Positions 1 to 8,570 of a DNA stretch of 9,154 bases are shown piece by piece (position 1 is the stretch's first letter; every line of letters begins with the position of its first letter). Position numbers and translations under genes: made by a program. Source of the stretch: an uncultured Eggerthellaceae bacterium (GTDB lineage: Bacteria; Actinomycetota; Coriobacteriia; Coriobacteriales; Eggerthellaceae); contig CAJUFC010000210.1 of NCBI GenBank assembly GCA_910585565.1, positions 1 to 9,154 on the forward strand, given 5' to 3'. The notes under the pieces are model-generated. The model was not told the DNA's origin and made no database searches. It saw only the letters and a program-made list of their open reading frames with translations.

Positions 1-243
1 GCAGAGGACGTGTCGGTCGGCTTTCGGACGCTGGCGGACATGAGCCGCGTTACGTTCAAGCCGCTGACTGACGAGGAGATCGCCGACTACCTGCGCAAGG
101 GCGAGTCGTTCGACAAGGCGGGCGCCTATGCCATCCAAGGCGAAGGCGCCGCGCTCGTCGACCATTATGAGGGGGCCTACGACACCATCGTGGGGCTGCC
201 GGTCGAGCGCTTGCTGAAGGAGCTGCCCGAGCTGCGGCCATAG
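1..243 (+). CDS. maf: Maf-family nucleotide pyrophosphatase, C-terminal fragment
   Basis: The frame is open from base 1 and ends at TAG 241-243, so only the last 80 residues are present and the true start lies left of the window. The visible part matches the end of Maf/YhdE proteins: a PLTDEEIADYL segment, then KAGAYAIQGEGAALVDHYEGAY and the closing IVGLPVERL. Family members hydrolyse non-canonical or modified nucleoside triphosphates (for example dTTP/UTP or methylated nucleotides) to the monophosphate, and several have been linked to septum-formation control. The KAGAY-IQG segment is the family's conserved C-terminal signature. The N-terminal serine/arginine-rich motif and the metal-binding acidic residues lie outside the window, so activity and subfamily cannot be judged. 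The stop is 188 bp before hpt, and a separate promoter for hpt follows, so the two are probably not one tight operon. Confidence 0.88.
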   Translation, partial: AEDVSVGFRTLADMSRVTFKPLTDEEIADYLRKGESFDKAGAYAIQGEGAALVDHYEGAYDTIVGLPVERLLKELPELRP

Positions 244-314
244 GGCCGTCTGTGCTGTCCGGGCCATCGAGGGCGCTAGGGCCGCCCGGGCTCGCCGACG
301 CTAGGGGGCTCGCT

Positions 315-332
315 GGGAACCATCGGGTTCCC
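315..332. repeat. 7-bp inverted repeat in the maf-hpt gap
   Basis: GGGAACC (315-321) and GGTTCCC (326-332) are perfect complements separated by ATCG. The hairpin lies 72 bp after the maf stop and has no T-run, so it is not a standard intrinsic terminator. It could slow or end maf transcription, or be a protein site. The rest of the gap (244-431) shows no credible gene; upstream in-frame codons of hpt are present but unconvincing. Confidence 0.5.
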
Positions 333-346
333 GGGCGTCCGCCGCC

Positions 347-360
347 CGCCTCGCGAGGCG
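347..360. repeat. Perfect 14-bp palindrome in the maf-hpt gap
   Basis: CGCCTCG followed directly by CGAGGCG forms a gapless 14-bp palindrome, 57 bp upstream of the hpt -10 element. A gapless palindrome suits a dimeric DNA-binding protein more than an RNA hairpin, but in GC-rich DNA such palindromes also arise by chance. No function is assigned. Confidence 0.4.
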
Positions 361-416
361 TTGCCGAACTGTTGCGGCCTGGCAGCAAGCTGAAAGAGCC
401 CCCACGCCCCCAGTCA

Positions 417-425
417 TGCTACACT
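417..425 (+). promoter_or_regulatory. Extended -10 promoter of hpt, predicting a leaderless mRNA
   Basis: TGC-TACACT is an extended -10 element (TGn plus a 4/6 hexamer match). No good -35 is present at 16-18 bp, which is common for extended -10 promoters. Counting the last T as -7 puts +1 at base 432, the A of the hpt ATG. The bases before that ATG hold no Shine-Dalgarno, which fits a leaderless transcript. Confidence 0.55.
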
Positions 426-431
426 GGCTGC

Positions 432-1007
432 ATGCATGGGCCAACGAGACATGACGACATCGAAAGCATCCTCTATACCGAGGAGCAGATTGCCGCGCGC
501 GTAAACGAGCTAGGCGCGCAGATTGCCGCAGATTACGCTGACGCCATCGAGCGTGGCGAAGAGGTCGTTCTCGTCGGGCTGCTCAAGGGCTCGGTCATGT
601 TCATGGCTGACCTGTCGCGTGCGGTGAAGATTCCCGTGCGGATGGACTACATGGCCGTGTCGTCCTACGGCAACGGCGTGAAGAGCTCCGGCATGGTGCG
701 CGTCTTGAAAGACCTGTCCGACGACATTGCCGGATGCCATGTGCTCATCGTCGAGGACATCATCGATTCGGGCCTGACGCTCAAGTACATCCAAAAGAAC
801 CTGCTCTCGCGTGGCCCACGGTCGGTCGAGATCGTATCGCTGTTGCGCAAGGACATCTCCGACCAGGCCGATATCGCCTGCCGCTATCTTGGCTTTGTGT
901 GCCCGGACGAATTTCTCGTGGGGTATGGCCTTGACTATGCCGAGCGCTATCGCAACCTCGCCGAGGTGTGCGTGCTCAAACCTGAGGTGTATGCCTCTTT
1001 GTTATAA
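432..1007 (+). CDS. hpt: Hypoxanthine(-guanine) phosphoribosyltransferase
   Basis: A 191-residue cytoplasmic purine-salvage enzyme, the usual family length, transferring the phosphoribosyl group of PRPP to hypoxanthine (and usually guanine). Visible elements in order are the LKGSVMFMADL loop (about 51-61), the flexible-loop region SSYGNGVKSSG (77-87), the PRPP-binding motif VLIVEDIIDSGLTL (104-117) with its paired acidic residues, and the C-terminal VGYGLDYAERYRNL (163-176). The frame is open back to 252, but those residues are Pro/Gly/Arg-rich and unlike the family. ATG 432 is preferred because the family similarity begins just after it and an extended -10 box sits exactly upstream. ftsH follows after 33 bp, the common actinobacterial neighbour. 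The tilS gene often found before hpt in that phylum is not here; maf takes its place. Confidence 0.95.
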   Translation: MHGPTRHDDIESILYTEEQIAARVNELGAQIAADYADAIERGEEVVLVGLLKGSVMFMADLSRAVKIPVRMDYMAVSSYGNGVKSSGMVRVLKDLSDDIAGCHVLIVEDIIDSGLTLKYIQKNLLSRGPRSVEIVSLLRKDISDQADIACRYLGFVCPDEFLVGYGLDYAERYRNLAEVCVLKPEVYASLL

Positions 1008-1008
1008 T
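1000..1008 (+). promoter_or_regulatory. Extended -10 promoter of ftsH inside the hpt stop region
   Basis: TGT-TATAAT is a consensus -10 hexamer with the TGn extension. It overlaps the hpt TAA stop (1005-1007). No clear -35 is seen. The predicted start is about A1015, giving a leader of about 26 nt with a weak AAGG (1029-1032) 8 nt before the ftsH ATG. ftsH can therefore probably be transcribed independently of hpt. Confidence 0.6.
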
Positions 1009-1040
1009 CGCAAGAAACTCACTACGGTAAGGTTACGTAT

Positions 1041-3722
<2,682 letters not shown>

Positions 3723-3744
3723 CTGACAGACAAGGCGATTGCGT

Positions 3745-5070
3745 ATGATTTGGCAATGCGGACAATTTAGATTCGACACGATCACGCCCACCATCATGGG
3801 CGTGATTAATATTACGCCCGATTCGTTCAGCGACGGCGGCGATTTCGTCGAGCTGGATGCGGCGCTGGCCCAGGCCGAGCGCATGCGCACCGAGGGCGCT
3901 GCCATCATCGACGTGGGCGGCGAGTCGACGCGGCCGGGCGCCACGCCGGTCGACCCGGCGGACGAGTGGGAGCGCATCGCTCCGGTCGTGAGCGCGCTGG
4001 CCGAGCGCGGCATGTGCGTCTCGGTGGACACGCGCCACGCCGAGGTGGCCGAGCGCGCCATCGCGGCAGGCGCCTCCATCATCAACGACGTGTCGGGCTT
4101 TCGCGACCCGGCCATGGTGGACGCCGTTCGCGATGCGAACGTGGGCCTCGTCGTCATGCACATGCAGGGCGAGCCGGCGACGATGCAAGACAGCCCGCAC
4201 TACGATGACGTGGTGGGCGAGGTGTGCGCGTGGCTGCGCGATGCGGCATCAGCGCTCGAGGAGGCCGGCGTCGCGCACAATCGCATCTGCGTCGACCCGG
4301 GCCCGGGATTCGGCAAGACGTACCAGCAGACCGTCGAGCTCATGCGCAACATCCACGAGGTGCGGCATTTGGGGTATCCCGTCATGGTGGCCGCGTCGCG
4401 CAAGAGCTATGTCGGGCGCGCGTATCGCATCGAGAGCACAGACCCGAAGGACCGCGACGAGGCGTCGGCGCAGGAGGCGCTGCTTGCGTGCGAGTTGGGC
4501 GCGAGCGTCGTGCGGACGCACAACGTGGCTGTCACCGTCGAGACGCTGGCGTCGCTGCGACCGTATGTGCTGCTGGGCCTGGGGTCCAACATCGCGCTGG
4601 TCGCAAGCGACGGCGAAGAGCGCGAAGGCAAGATCGCCCAGATCAACCTGGCGGTGGGCGCACTGTGCCAGCTGCCTGACACGCAGCTCATCGACATGGC
4701 GTCGTTCTGGGAAAGCGAGCCGGCATATCGCGAGGACCAAGAGACCTTCGTAAACACCGTCGTCTTGCTGCGCACGGGCATTCCGCCGCGCGAGCTTTTG
4801 GACTACCTGCATGCGATCGAGGCATCGCTCGGGCGCCGGCGCGAGCCGGGCGGCGAGAACGGCCCGCGCACGATAGACATAGACATACTGGACTATCAGC
4901 TCTACACCGCCTTGTCAGACGAGCTGACGCTGCCGCACCCGGGGGTGACCGAGCGCGACTTCGTCATCAAGCCGCTGACCGAGATACTGCCGCATCATGT
5001 GTTGGCTGATGGCTCTCGCGTCGATGCGCTGCCTGAGGACAAGCGCGTCGGTCGCGCATGGAAGCGCTAG
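3745..5070 (+). CDS. folP-folK: Bifunctional dihydropteroate synthase / HPPK (FolP-FolK fusion)
   Basis: A 441-residue cytoplasmic folate enzyme. Residues 1-272 are dihydropteroate synthase: MGVINITPDSFSDGG (18-32), IIDVGGESTRPGATPV (54-69), SVDT (93-96), INDVSG (113-118), DPGPGFGKT (184-192), ASRKS (217-221) and RTHN (257-260), all sulfonamide-target hallmarks. Residues 274-441 are hydroxymethyldihydropterin pyrophosphokinase: GLGSN (278-282), FVNTVV (335-340) and GPRTIDIDIL (373-382) with the metal-binding Asp378/Asp380. The tryptophan before GPRT in E. coli HPPK is Asn here. HPPK makes the pyrophosphate substrate used by DHPS, so consecutive steps are joined, but with DHPS first, the reverse of the familiar eukaryotic order, and with almost no linker. 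ATG 3745 is preferred over TTG 3739 because AAGG (3732-3735) is 9 nt upstream. ftsH ends 22 bp before; birA overlaps the end. No folE or folB is nearby. Confidence 0.93.
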   Translation: MIWQCGQFRFDTITPTIMGVINITPDSFSDGGDFVELDAALAQAERMRTEGAAIIDVGGESTRPGATPVDPADEWERIAPVVSALAERGMCVSVDTRHAEVAERAIAAGASIINDVSGFRDPAMVDAVRDANVGLVVMHMQGEPATMQDSPHYDDVVGEVCAWLRDAASALEEAGVAHNRICVDPGPGFGKTYQQTVELMRNIHEVRHLGYPVMVAASRKSYVGRAYRIESTDPKDRDEASAQEALLACELGASVVRTHNVAVTVETLASLRPYVLLGLGSNIALVASDGEEREGKIAQINLAVGALCQLPDTQLIDMASFWESEPAYREDQETFVNTVVLLRTGIPPRELLDYLHAIEASLGRRREPGGENGPRTIDIDILDYQLYTALSDELTLPHPGVTERDFVIKPLTEILPHHVLADGSRVDALPEDKRVGRAWKR

Positions 5071-5933
5071 GCTGCCATCATATGGGCGCGGGGCATCCGT
5101 TTGACGTGCGGTCGTATGACGAAGTGACCTCGACCAACGACCTCGTGAAGCAGGCTATCGCCGAGGGCGCCCCGGAGGGCGTCGTCGTTGTCGCGCGAGT
5201 GCAGTCGAAGGGCTACGGGCGGCGCGGCAAGGCATGGTCGAGCGGCCGCGGCGGCCTATATATGTCGGTGCTGCTGCGCCCCCAGCGCGCCAGCGAGGAG
5301 CTGGGAACGCTGAGCCTGGTGGCGGGGATTGCGGTGCAACGGGCCGTGGCTTCGTTTCTGCCTGCCGACGAGGGTGACATCGTCAAGATCAAATGGCCCA
5401 ACGACGTGGTTGTCATGCGCGCCGGCGACGATCGCAGCCAGTTCCAAAAGATATGCGGCATCTCGCTTGAGCAGAAGGAAGGGGCCCTCTGCATTGGCAT
5501 CGGCGTGAACGTGCGGCGCGAGGAGGGCGCGAGCGACGCGGCGCCGCAGGCACCGCTGGCGGAAGGCGGTGGCGTGTCCAGTGCGAGCAGCGCAGACTTG
5601 GTGGGTGGCCGCTCCAAGAACAGGCCGGTGTACCTAGAGGATTTGGCGGTTGGCGACACGCCGAGCCTTGACGTGGTGCGCGATGCGGTGCTGGTCGCCC
5701 TTGCGGACGCCTATGGGCTGTGGTGTCGTGAGGGGTTCGGGGCGCTGCGCGAGGAGTTCATGCATCATTTCGCCTTGGAGGGGTTCAAGGTGCGCATCGA
5801 CGACACCGGCGACGACCATCCGGTCCATTGCGAGGTGCGCGACATCGACGAACGCGGGCATCTCGTCGTTCTGCCCGAAAAAATGAACAGTGTTCGCAAA
5901 ATCGCGGCAGGAACGATTACAATTGACGCATGA
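5058..5933 (+). CDS. birA: Biotin--[acetyl-CoA-carboxylase] ligase, class I (no HTH domain)
   Basis: Activates biotin to biotinyl-AMP and attaches it to the lysine of biotin carboxyl carrier domains. The 291 residues hold the catalytic domain only: EVTSTND (22-28), the biotinyl-AMP loop QSKGYGRRGKAW (49-60), GGLYMSVLLRP (65-75), KIKWPNDV (110-117), KICGISLEQ (131-139, with the conserved active-site lysine) and IGIGVNV (146-152), then the small C-terminal domain. The N-terminal winged helix of E. coli-type BirA is absent, so it should not repress biotin genes itself. Residues about 155-190 are an Ala/Gly/Ser-rich insertion after the GVNV strand. The start is uncertain: ATG 5058 overlaps the folP-folK end by 13 bp, and ATG 5082 is an equal candidate; neither has a strong Shine-Dalgarno. 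The overlap suggests translational coupling in one transcript. bioY follows, consistent with a biotin-use cluster. Confidence 0.93.
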   Translation: MEALGCHHMGAGHPFDVRSYDEVTSTNDLVKQAIAEGAPEGVVVVARVQSKGYGRRGKAWSSGRGGLYMSVLLRPQRASEELGTLSLVAGIAVQRAVASFLPADEGDIVKIKWPNDVVVMRAGDDRSQFQKICGISLEQKEGALCIGIGVNVRREEGASDAAPQAPLAEGGGVSSASSADLVGGRSKNRPVYLEDLAVGDTPSLDVVRDAVLVALADAYGLWCREGFGALREEFMHHFALEGFKVRIDDTGDDHPVHCEVRDIDERGHLVVLPEKMNSVRKIAAGTITIDA

Positions 5934-5951
5934 TCGTATTCGATCTTGTAT
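5923..5951 (+). promoter_or_regulatory. Possible bioY promoter with embedded palindrome
   Basis: TTGACG (5923-5928) is a good -35. At 17 bp spacing the -10 would be TTGTAT (5946-5951), a poor 3/6 match. Between them GATCG-TATT-CGATC (5932-5945) is a perfect inverted repeat overlapping the birA stop. An operator within the spacer would be well placed for repression, but no regulator can be named, and the weak -10 lowers confidence. Confidence 0.3.
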
Positions 5952-6120
5952 GGTTCGTGTTGAATGTCGTATCTCCTTCCACCCAGAGCAGCCGGAATCG
6001 CGGAATAGGCAAGAGGCTGAAAGCAACGCCTGAGGGGTCTTGGAGGAGGCAAAGCAGAAACAAGAACAACAAAAGAGCGATAGGGTCGGAGTGACCCATG
6101 CGAAAGGGGCTGATGCCGAA
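5952..6120 (+). other. bioY upstream region with weak foldable leader
   Basis: A noncoding stretch before bioY (or before TTG 6040 if that is the start). It can fold: CAAGA (6010-6014) pairs with TCTTG (6038-6042) around an inner GGC/GCC helix. A GGAGGAGG at 6042-6049 has no start codon at proper spacing. I do not recognise a riboswitch class in it. Confidence 0.3.
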
Positions 6121-6714
6121 ATGGATGCTACCACGAAAGTCACCAAGAAAGACGGCGCTTCGCGTGCCACCAGCCGTGCCCGGTCCGTTGCGTTCGTTGG
6201 GCTGTCAGTTGCCCTGGTCGCCATCAGTGCATGGGTCGTCGTGCCCATCGGCCCGGTTCCCTTTACGATGCAGATGTTCGCCATCACGCTGGTCGTGTGC
6301 ATCTTGCCGCCCTCACAGGCCATTGCCGTGATATTCGCCTATGTTGCGTTGGGTGCCATCGGCGTGCCGGTGTTTTCGGGCATGCGCGGCGGCATCGGCG
6401 TCCTCATGGGGCCGACGGGCGGCTTTTTGCTGGGCTATCTGGCGGCTGTGCCCCTGGCGGCCGGCCTCCTGTGGCTCGTTCGCAAGAAGATATCTGACAA
6501 GCCGGCCGTCTTTGCCTGCCAGGTGGCTGCGGGCCTGCTCTTCACGGTCGTCGCGTATGTGACGGGATGCGTGCAGTATACGTTCGTCGCGGGCGTGTCG
6601 ATGGAGGCGGCGTTTCTGACGTCGGTCGCGCCGTTCGTCATTCCCGATATCGTGAAGGTGGTCTTGGCTGCGCTGTGTGCACAGCCGGTGAACCGCGCGC
6701 TCGGGCGCTCGTAG
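6121..6714 (+). CDS. bioY: Biotin transporter substrate-binding component BioY
   Basis: Integral membrane S-component that captures biotin for ECF-type uptake. From ATG 6121 the protein has 197 residues, the usual BioY size. Visible: several hydrophobic helices starting at about residue 22; the hallmark PIGPVPFTMQ (42-51); GVPVFSGMRGG plus GPTGGFLLGY (81-106), the family's central glycine-rich signature; and PDIVK (175-179) in the last helix, the conserved D-x2-K region. The frame is open back to TTG 6040, which would add 27 Lys/Gln-rich residues unlike BioY N-termini; a GTG at 6091 is a third option. ATG 6121 is preferred on length, with AAAGGGG (6103-6109) as a modest ribosome site. No ATPase (BioM) or T-component (BioN) is in the window, so it would rely on a shared energising module elsewhere or work alone. 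It is adjacent to birA, which would use the imported biotin. Confidence 0.9.
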   Translation: MDATTKVTKKDGASRATSRARSVAFVGLSVALVAISAWVVVPIGPVPFTMQMFAITLVVCILPPSQAIAVIFAYVALGAIGVPVFSGMRGGIGVLMGPTGGFLLGYLAAVPLAAGLLWLVRKKISDKPAVFACQVAAGLLFTVVAYVTGCVQYTFVAGVSMEAAFLTSVAPFVIPDIVKVVLAALCAQPVNRALGRS

Positions 6715-6787
6715 CGCTGCGCTACGCCGGGTCTGCGGCAATCGGCGTGCGTGCGTTTGCGTCGCCGCGCTTCGTCTCGAATGATAG

Positions 6788-6818
6788 GGAGGCTCGCCTG
6801 CAAGCGAGCCTCCTTTTT
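6788..6818 (+). terminator. Intrinsic terminator after bioY
   Basis: GGAGGCTCGC (6788-6797) and GCGAGCCTCC (6804-6813) form a perfect 10-bp stem with a 6-nt loop, followed by TTTTT (6814-6818). It is a textbook terminator for plus-strand transcripts. The T-run overlaps the citrate synthase stop codon (6817-6819). Read on the minus strand the hairpin follows that stop closely but lacks a U-run, so it ends citrate synthase transcripts less well. Confidence 0.92.
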
Positions 6819-8316
6819 ATGAGCGCTCGTCTCGAGAGACGTAGCTCCCCGGCTCGATGTCCATGTTCTTGTAGGCAGGCCGTATGATGCGTTTGCTGCT
6901 GGCAATCTCCTCGAAGCGATGCGCCGACCAGCCGGCCATGCGCGCGCAGGCGAACAGCGGCGTGAACAGGTCTTCGGGGATGCCCATCATCGAGTAGACG
7001 AATCCGGAATACATGTCGACGTTGGCGCAGAGCGGCTTGATGGCGGCCGGGCGTCCTGTCTCGCCAGCCGCTGCGGCCGTGCCGTCGGCGCTGCCAGCCT
7101 TCTTGCTGCGCGCTTCGGCGAACACCTCGGGTGAGATGCGCTCGATTGCCTCGAGCATGCGAAGCTCGCGCTCGAACTCGCTGCCTTCGGCCAGCTCGCG
7201 CGCGAACTGCTTGAGGATGACCGCACGCGGGTCCGAGAGCGTGTAGACGGCATGACCCATGCCATATATCAGCCCGGTCTGGTCATAGGCCTCGCGGGCG
7301 ACGACGCGTCGCAGGTAGTCAGCGATCGCGCCCTCGTCGTCCCAGCGCCCCTCGGGTATCGAGGCCTTCATGTCGGCGTGCATGGCGCGCACCTTGTGGT
7401 TGGCGCCGCCGTGGCGATATCCCTTGAGCGAGCCGATGGCTGCCGCATAGGTCGAATACGGGTCGGTGTCTGATGACGACAGCACGCGGGTCGTGAAGGT
7501 GGAGTTGTTGCCGCCGCCATGCTCGGCGTGCAGGCATAGCATCACATCAAGCATGCGCGCCTCTTCTGGCGTGAACTGGCGATCGGGACGCAGCATCGAC
7601 AGGATCGTCTCTGATGTCGACTGGCCTGGGATGAACCGGTGCATGATCATCGACTCGTGGAAGAAGCTCGCGCGCTTGCTGTAATACGACAGCACCATGA
7701 TGCGCGGCAGCCGGCTGATGAGCGAGAGCGCCGTGTGTATCTCGTGCGCGGGCGTGCGCTCTTCGGCGTGCTCGTCGTAGGCATACAGCTGCAGGACCGA
7801 GCGGGAGAGCATGTTCATGAGGTGCGGCGCCGGGCCGCGCATGACCATCGATGCCGTGAAGCCGTCGGGCAGCTCGCGCTGCGAATCGATGACCTCGACG
7901 AACCGAGTCAGCTCGTCTGGCGTGGGCAGCTTGCCCATCAGCAGCAGGTATGCCACCTCTTCGAAGTTGAAGCGATAGTCAGGCGACGAGGGGCCGATGA
8001 GGTCGGCCAGCTCGTATCCGCGGAACTTGAGGGAGCCCTCGACCGGGATTTTCTTGCCGTCTTGCAGCTCGTACCCGTGAACGTTGGAGATGCGCGTCAC
8101 GCCCGCCAGGACGCCGGTGCCGTCAGCATTGCGCAGGCCGCGCTTCACGTCAGCGGCGGCGTACATCTCGGCAGGGATGGAGTTCGCCTCATGGAAGCAC
8201 TCATAGAGGGCCACCTTGCGGGCCTCCTCTTCGTCGATGCGCACCGTTTCGGCGCTGCCGACGACCACCTTGCCATCGTCCATCCGTATGAGCTTGTCGT
8301 CTATCTCTGTGGCCAT
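6817..8316 (-). CDS. gltA: Citrate synthase (long form)
   Basis: Condenses oxaloacetate and acetyl-CoA to citrate. The 499-residue protein carries the full active site: catalytic His266 in HAEHGGGNNSTFTTR, the substrate region GSLKGYRHGGAN (295-306), His355 in GMGHAVYTLSDPRA and Asp434 in NVDMYSGFVYSMMG, followed by GWSAH (462-466). It matches the longer GltA-type enzymes of anaerobic Firmicutes and Actinobacteria; a 2-methylcitrate synthase role cannot be excluded from sequence. Residues about 404-426 are an Ala/Gly-rich insertion just before the NVD motif, which most relatives lack. ATG 8316 is chosen over ATG 8328 (which would add MEKT) because GGAG (8326-8323) is 6 nt upstream of the former and nothing precedes the latter. 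It is convergent with bioY. Its upstream side is occupied by a divergent small-RNA promoter whose -35 starts 15 bp from the start codon; no clear promoter of its own is visible. Confidence 0.94.
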   Translation of the reverse strand: MATEIDDKLIRMDDGKVVVGSAETVRIDEEEARKVALYECFHEANSIPAEMYAAADVKRGLRNADGTGVLAGVTRISNVHGYELQDGKKIPVEGSLKFRGYELADLIGPSSPDYRFNFEEVAYLLLMGKLPTPDELTRFVEVIDSQRELPDGFTASMVMRGPAPHLMNMLSRSVLQLYAYDEHAEERTPAHEIHTALSLISRLPRIMVLSYYSKRASFFHESMIMHRFIPGQSTSETILSMLRPDRQFTPEEARMLDVMLCLHAEHGGGNNSTFTTRVLSSSDTDPYSTYAAAIGSLKGYRHGGANHKVRAMHADMKASIPEGRWDDEGAIADYLRRVVAREAYDQTGLIYGMGHAVYTLSDPRAVILKQFARELAEGSEFERELRMLEAIERISPEVFAEARSKKAGSADGTAAAAGETGRPAAIKPLCANVDMYSGFVYSMMGIPEDLFTPLFACARMAGWSAHRFEEIASSKRIIRPAYKNMDIEPGSYVSRDERS

Positions 8317-8330
8317 CGTCTTCTCCATGT

Positions 8331-8359
8331 TTGAAGTCGGGAAATGCGGATGCTATACT
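8331..8359 (+). promoter_or_regulatory. Strong promoter of the antisense small RNA
   Basis: TTGAAG (8331-8336), 17-bp spacer, TATACT (8354-8359) with TGC immediately before it (8351-8353). This is the best promoter in the window: 4/6 at -35, 5/6 at -10, ideal spacing and an extended -10. It points away from citrate synthase, towards the short ORF on the opposite strand, and no plus-strand coding sequence follows it. Predicted start about 8366-8367. Confidence 0.75.
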
Positions 8360-8365
8360 GTTAGG

Positions 8366-8460
8366 CAAGGCGGTCGCCTGTGGAGAGGCGGCTACCCCAG
8401 TTACTGTTTTTGAACGTGGATAGCCGCTCATTCCAAATTAGGTGGGGCGGCTATTCTCGT
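8366..8460 (+). ncRNA. Putative antitoxin RNA of a type I toxin-antitoxin module
   Basis: Inferred from the promoter upstream and a hairpin at the far end, giving about 95 nt with no plausible plus-strand ORF. It begins with a small stem, AGGC/GCCT around GGTC (8368-8379). It then carries GGCGGCTACCCC (8387-8398), a loop region with a T5 run, and the 3' hairpin 8419-8455. Its 3' end overlaps the last codons of the minus-strand toxin ORF and is fully complementary to the toxin mRNA 3' region. The GCTACCCC segment also matches, with one mismatch in 8, the complement of the toxin Shine-Dalgarno region (8544-8551). The convergent layout resembles RNA II of the pAD1 par locus. The exact ends are inferred, not seen. 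Confidence 0.55.
8419..8455. terminator. Shared 3' hairpin where toxin mRNA and antisense RNA converge
   Basis: GATAGCCGC (8419-8427) pairs with GCGGCTATT (8447-8455); a T-G and a C-G pair extend the stem to 11 with a 15-nt loop. On the plus strand it is followed by CTCGTTT, a weak U-tract. On the minus strand there is no U-run. TAGCCGC can alternatively pair with the upstream GCGGCTA (8390-8394 region), so competing folds exist on either RNA. It is probably the main end of the antisense RNA; termination of the toxin mRNA is doubtful. Confidence 0.45.
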
Positions 8461-8540
8461 TTATGCATCACTTCGATGACCAGAGCCATAGCCGCTATTA
8501 CAACCAAACAGAACCGAAACAAGTCTGAGTATGTAACCAT
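8451..8540 (-). CDS. Small membrane peptide, putative holin-like type I toxin
   Basis: A 29-residue peptide starting MVTYSDLFRF, then one hydrophobic membrane span (about 8-25) and a charged MHKRE end. The MVTYSDL start, length and Lys/Arg end match the putative holin-like toxin family (Hol-Tox) widespread in Firmicutes; this is recognition from memory, not a search. Members are thought to insert in the inner membrane and stop growth unless an antisense RNA blocks expression. The frame is open to ATG 8633, but the extra 31 residues are unlike the family, whereas ATG 8540 has a perfect AGGAGG (8553-8548) at 7 nt. That site is buried in a stem, a typical control of type I toxins. Bases 8461-8540 hold 34 G/C of 80, well below the neighbouring genes, suggesting acquisition from a lower-GC donor. 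It lies 89 bp after the polyferredoxin stop and upstream of citrate synthase on the same strand. Confidence 0.7.
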   Translation of the reverse strand: MVTYSDLFRFCLVVIAAMALVIEVMHKRE

Positions 8541-8543
8541 AAC

Positions 8544-8570
8544 GCTACCTCCTCGCGATGAAGGGGTAGC
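8544..8570 (-). promoter_or_regulatory. Shine-Dalgarno-sequestering hairpin of the toxin mRNA
   Basis: On the minus-strand RNA, GCUACCCCUUC (8570-8560) pairs with GAGGAGGUAGC (8554-8544) around the 5-nt loop AUCGC. There are 11 positions: 9 Watson-Crick pairs, one G-U and one C-A mismatch. The 3' arm contains the whole AGGAGG ribosome site of the 29-codon ORF. The start codon lies 3 nt beyond the stem. Translation should need opening of this stem, as with the leader hairpin of fst mRNA in the pAD1 par locus. Confidence 0.7.

Noticed and set aside
252..431. 60-codon N-terminal extension of hpt
   Set aside because: Composition is Pro/Gly/Arg-rich and unlike the family, and the promoter predicted for hpt lies inside it.
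6711..6725. GTAGCG-CTG-CGCTAC hairpin as the bioY terminator
   Set aside because: It has a short stem, overlaps the stop codon and lacks a T-run; the stem at 6788-6818 is far better.
7639..8334. A 231-codon plus-strand frame opposite citrate synthase
   Set aside because: Antisense shadow of a gene with complete catalytic motifs; no domain or ribosome site supports it.
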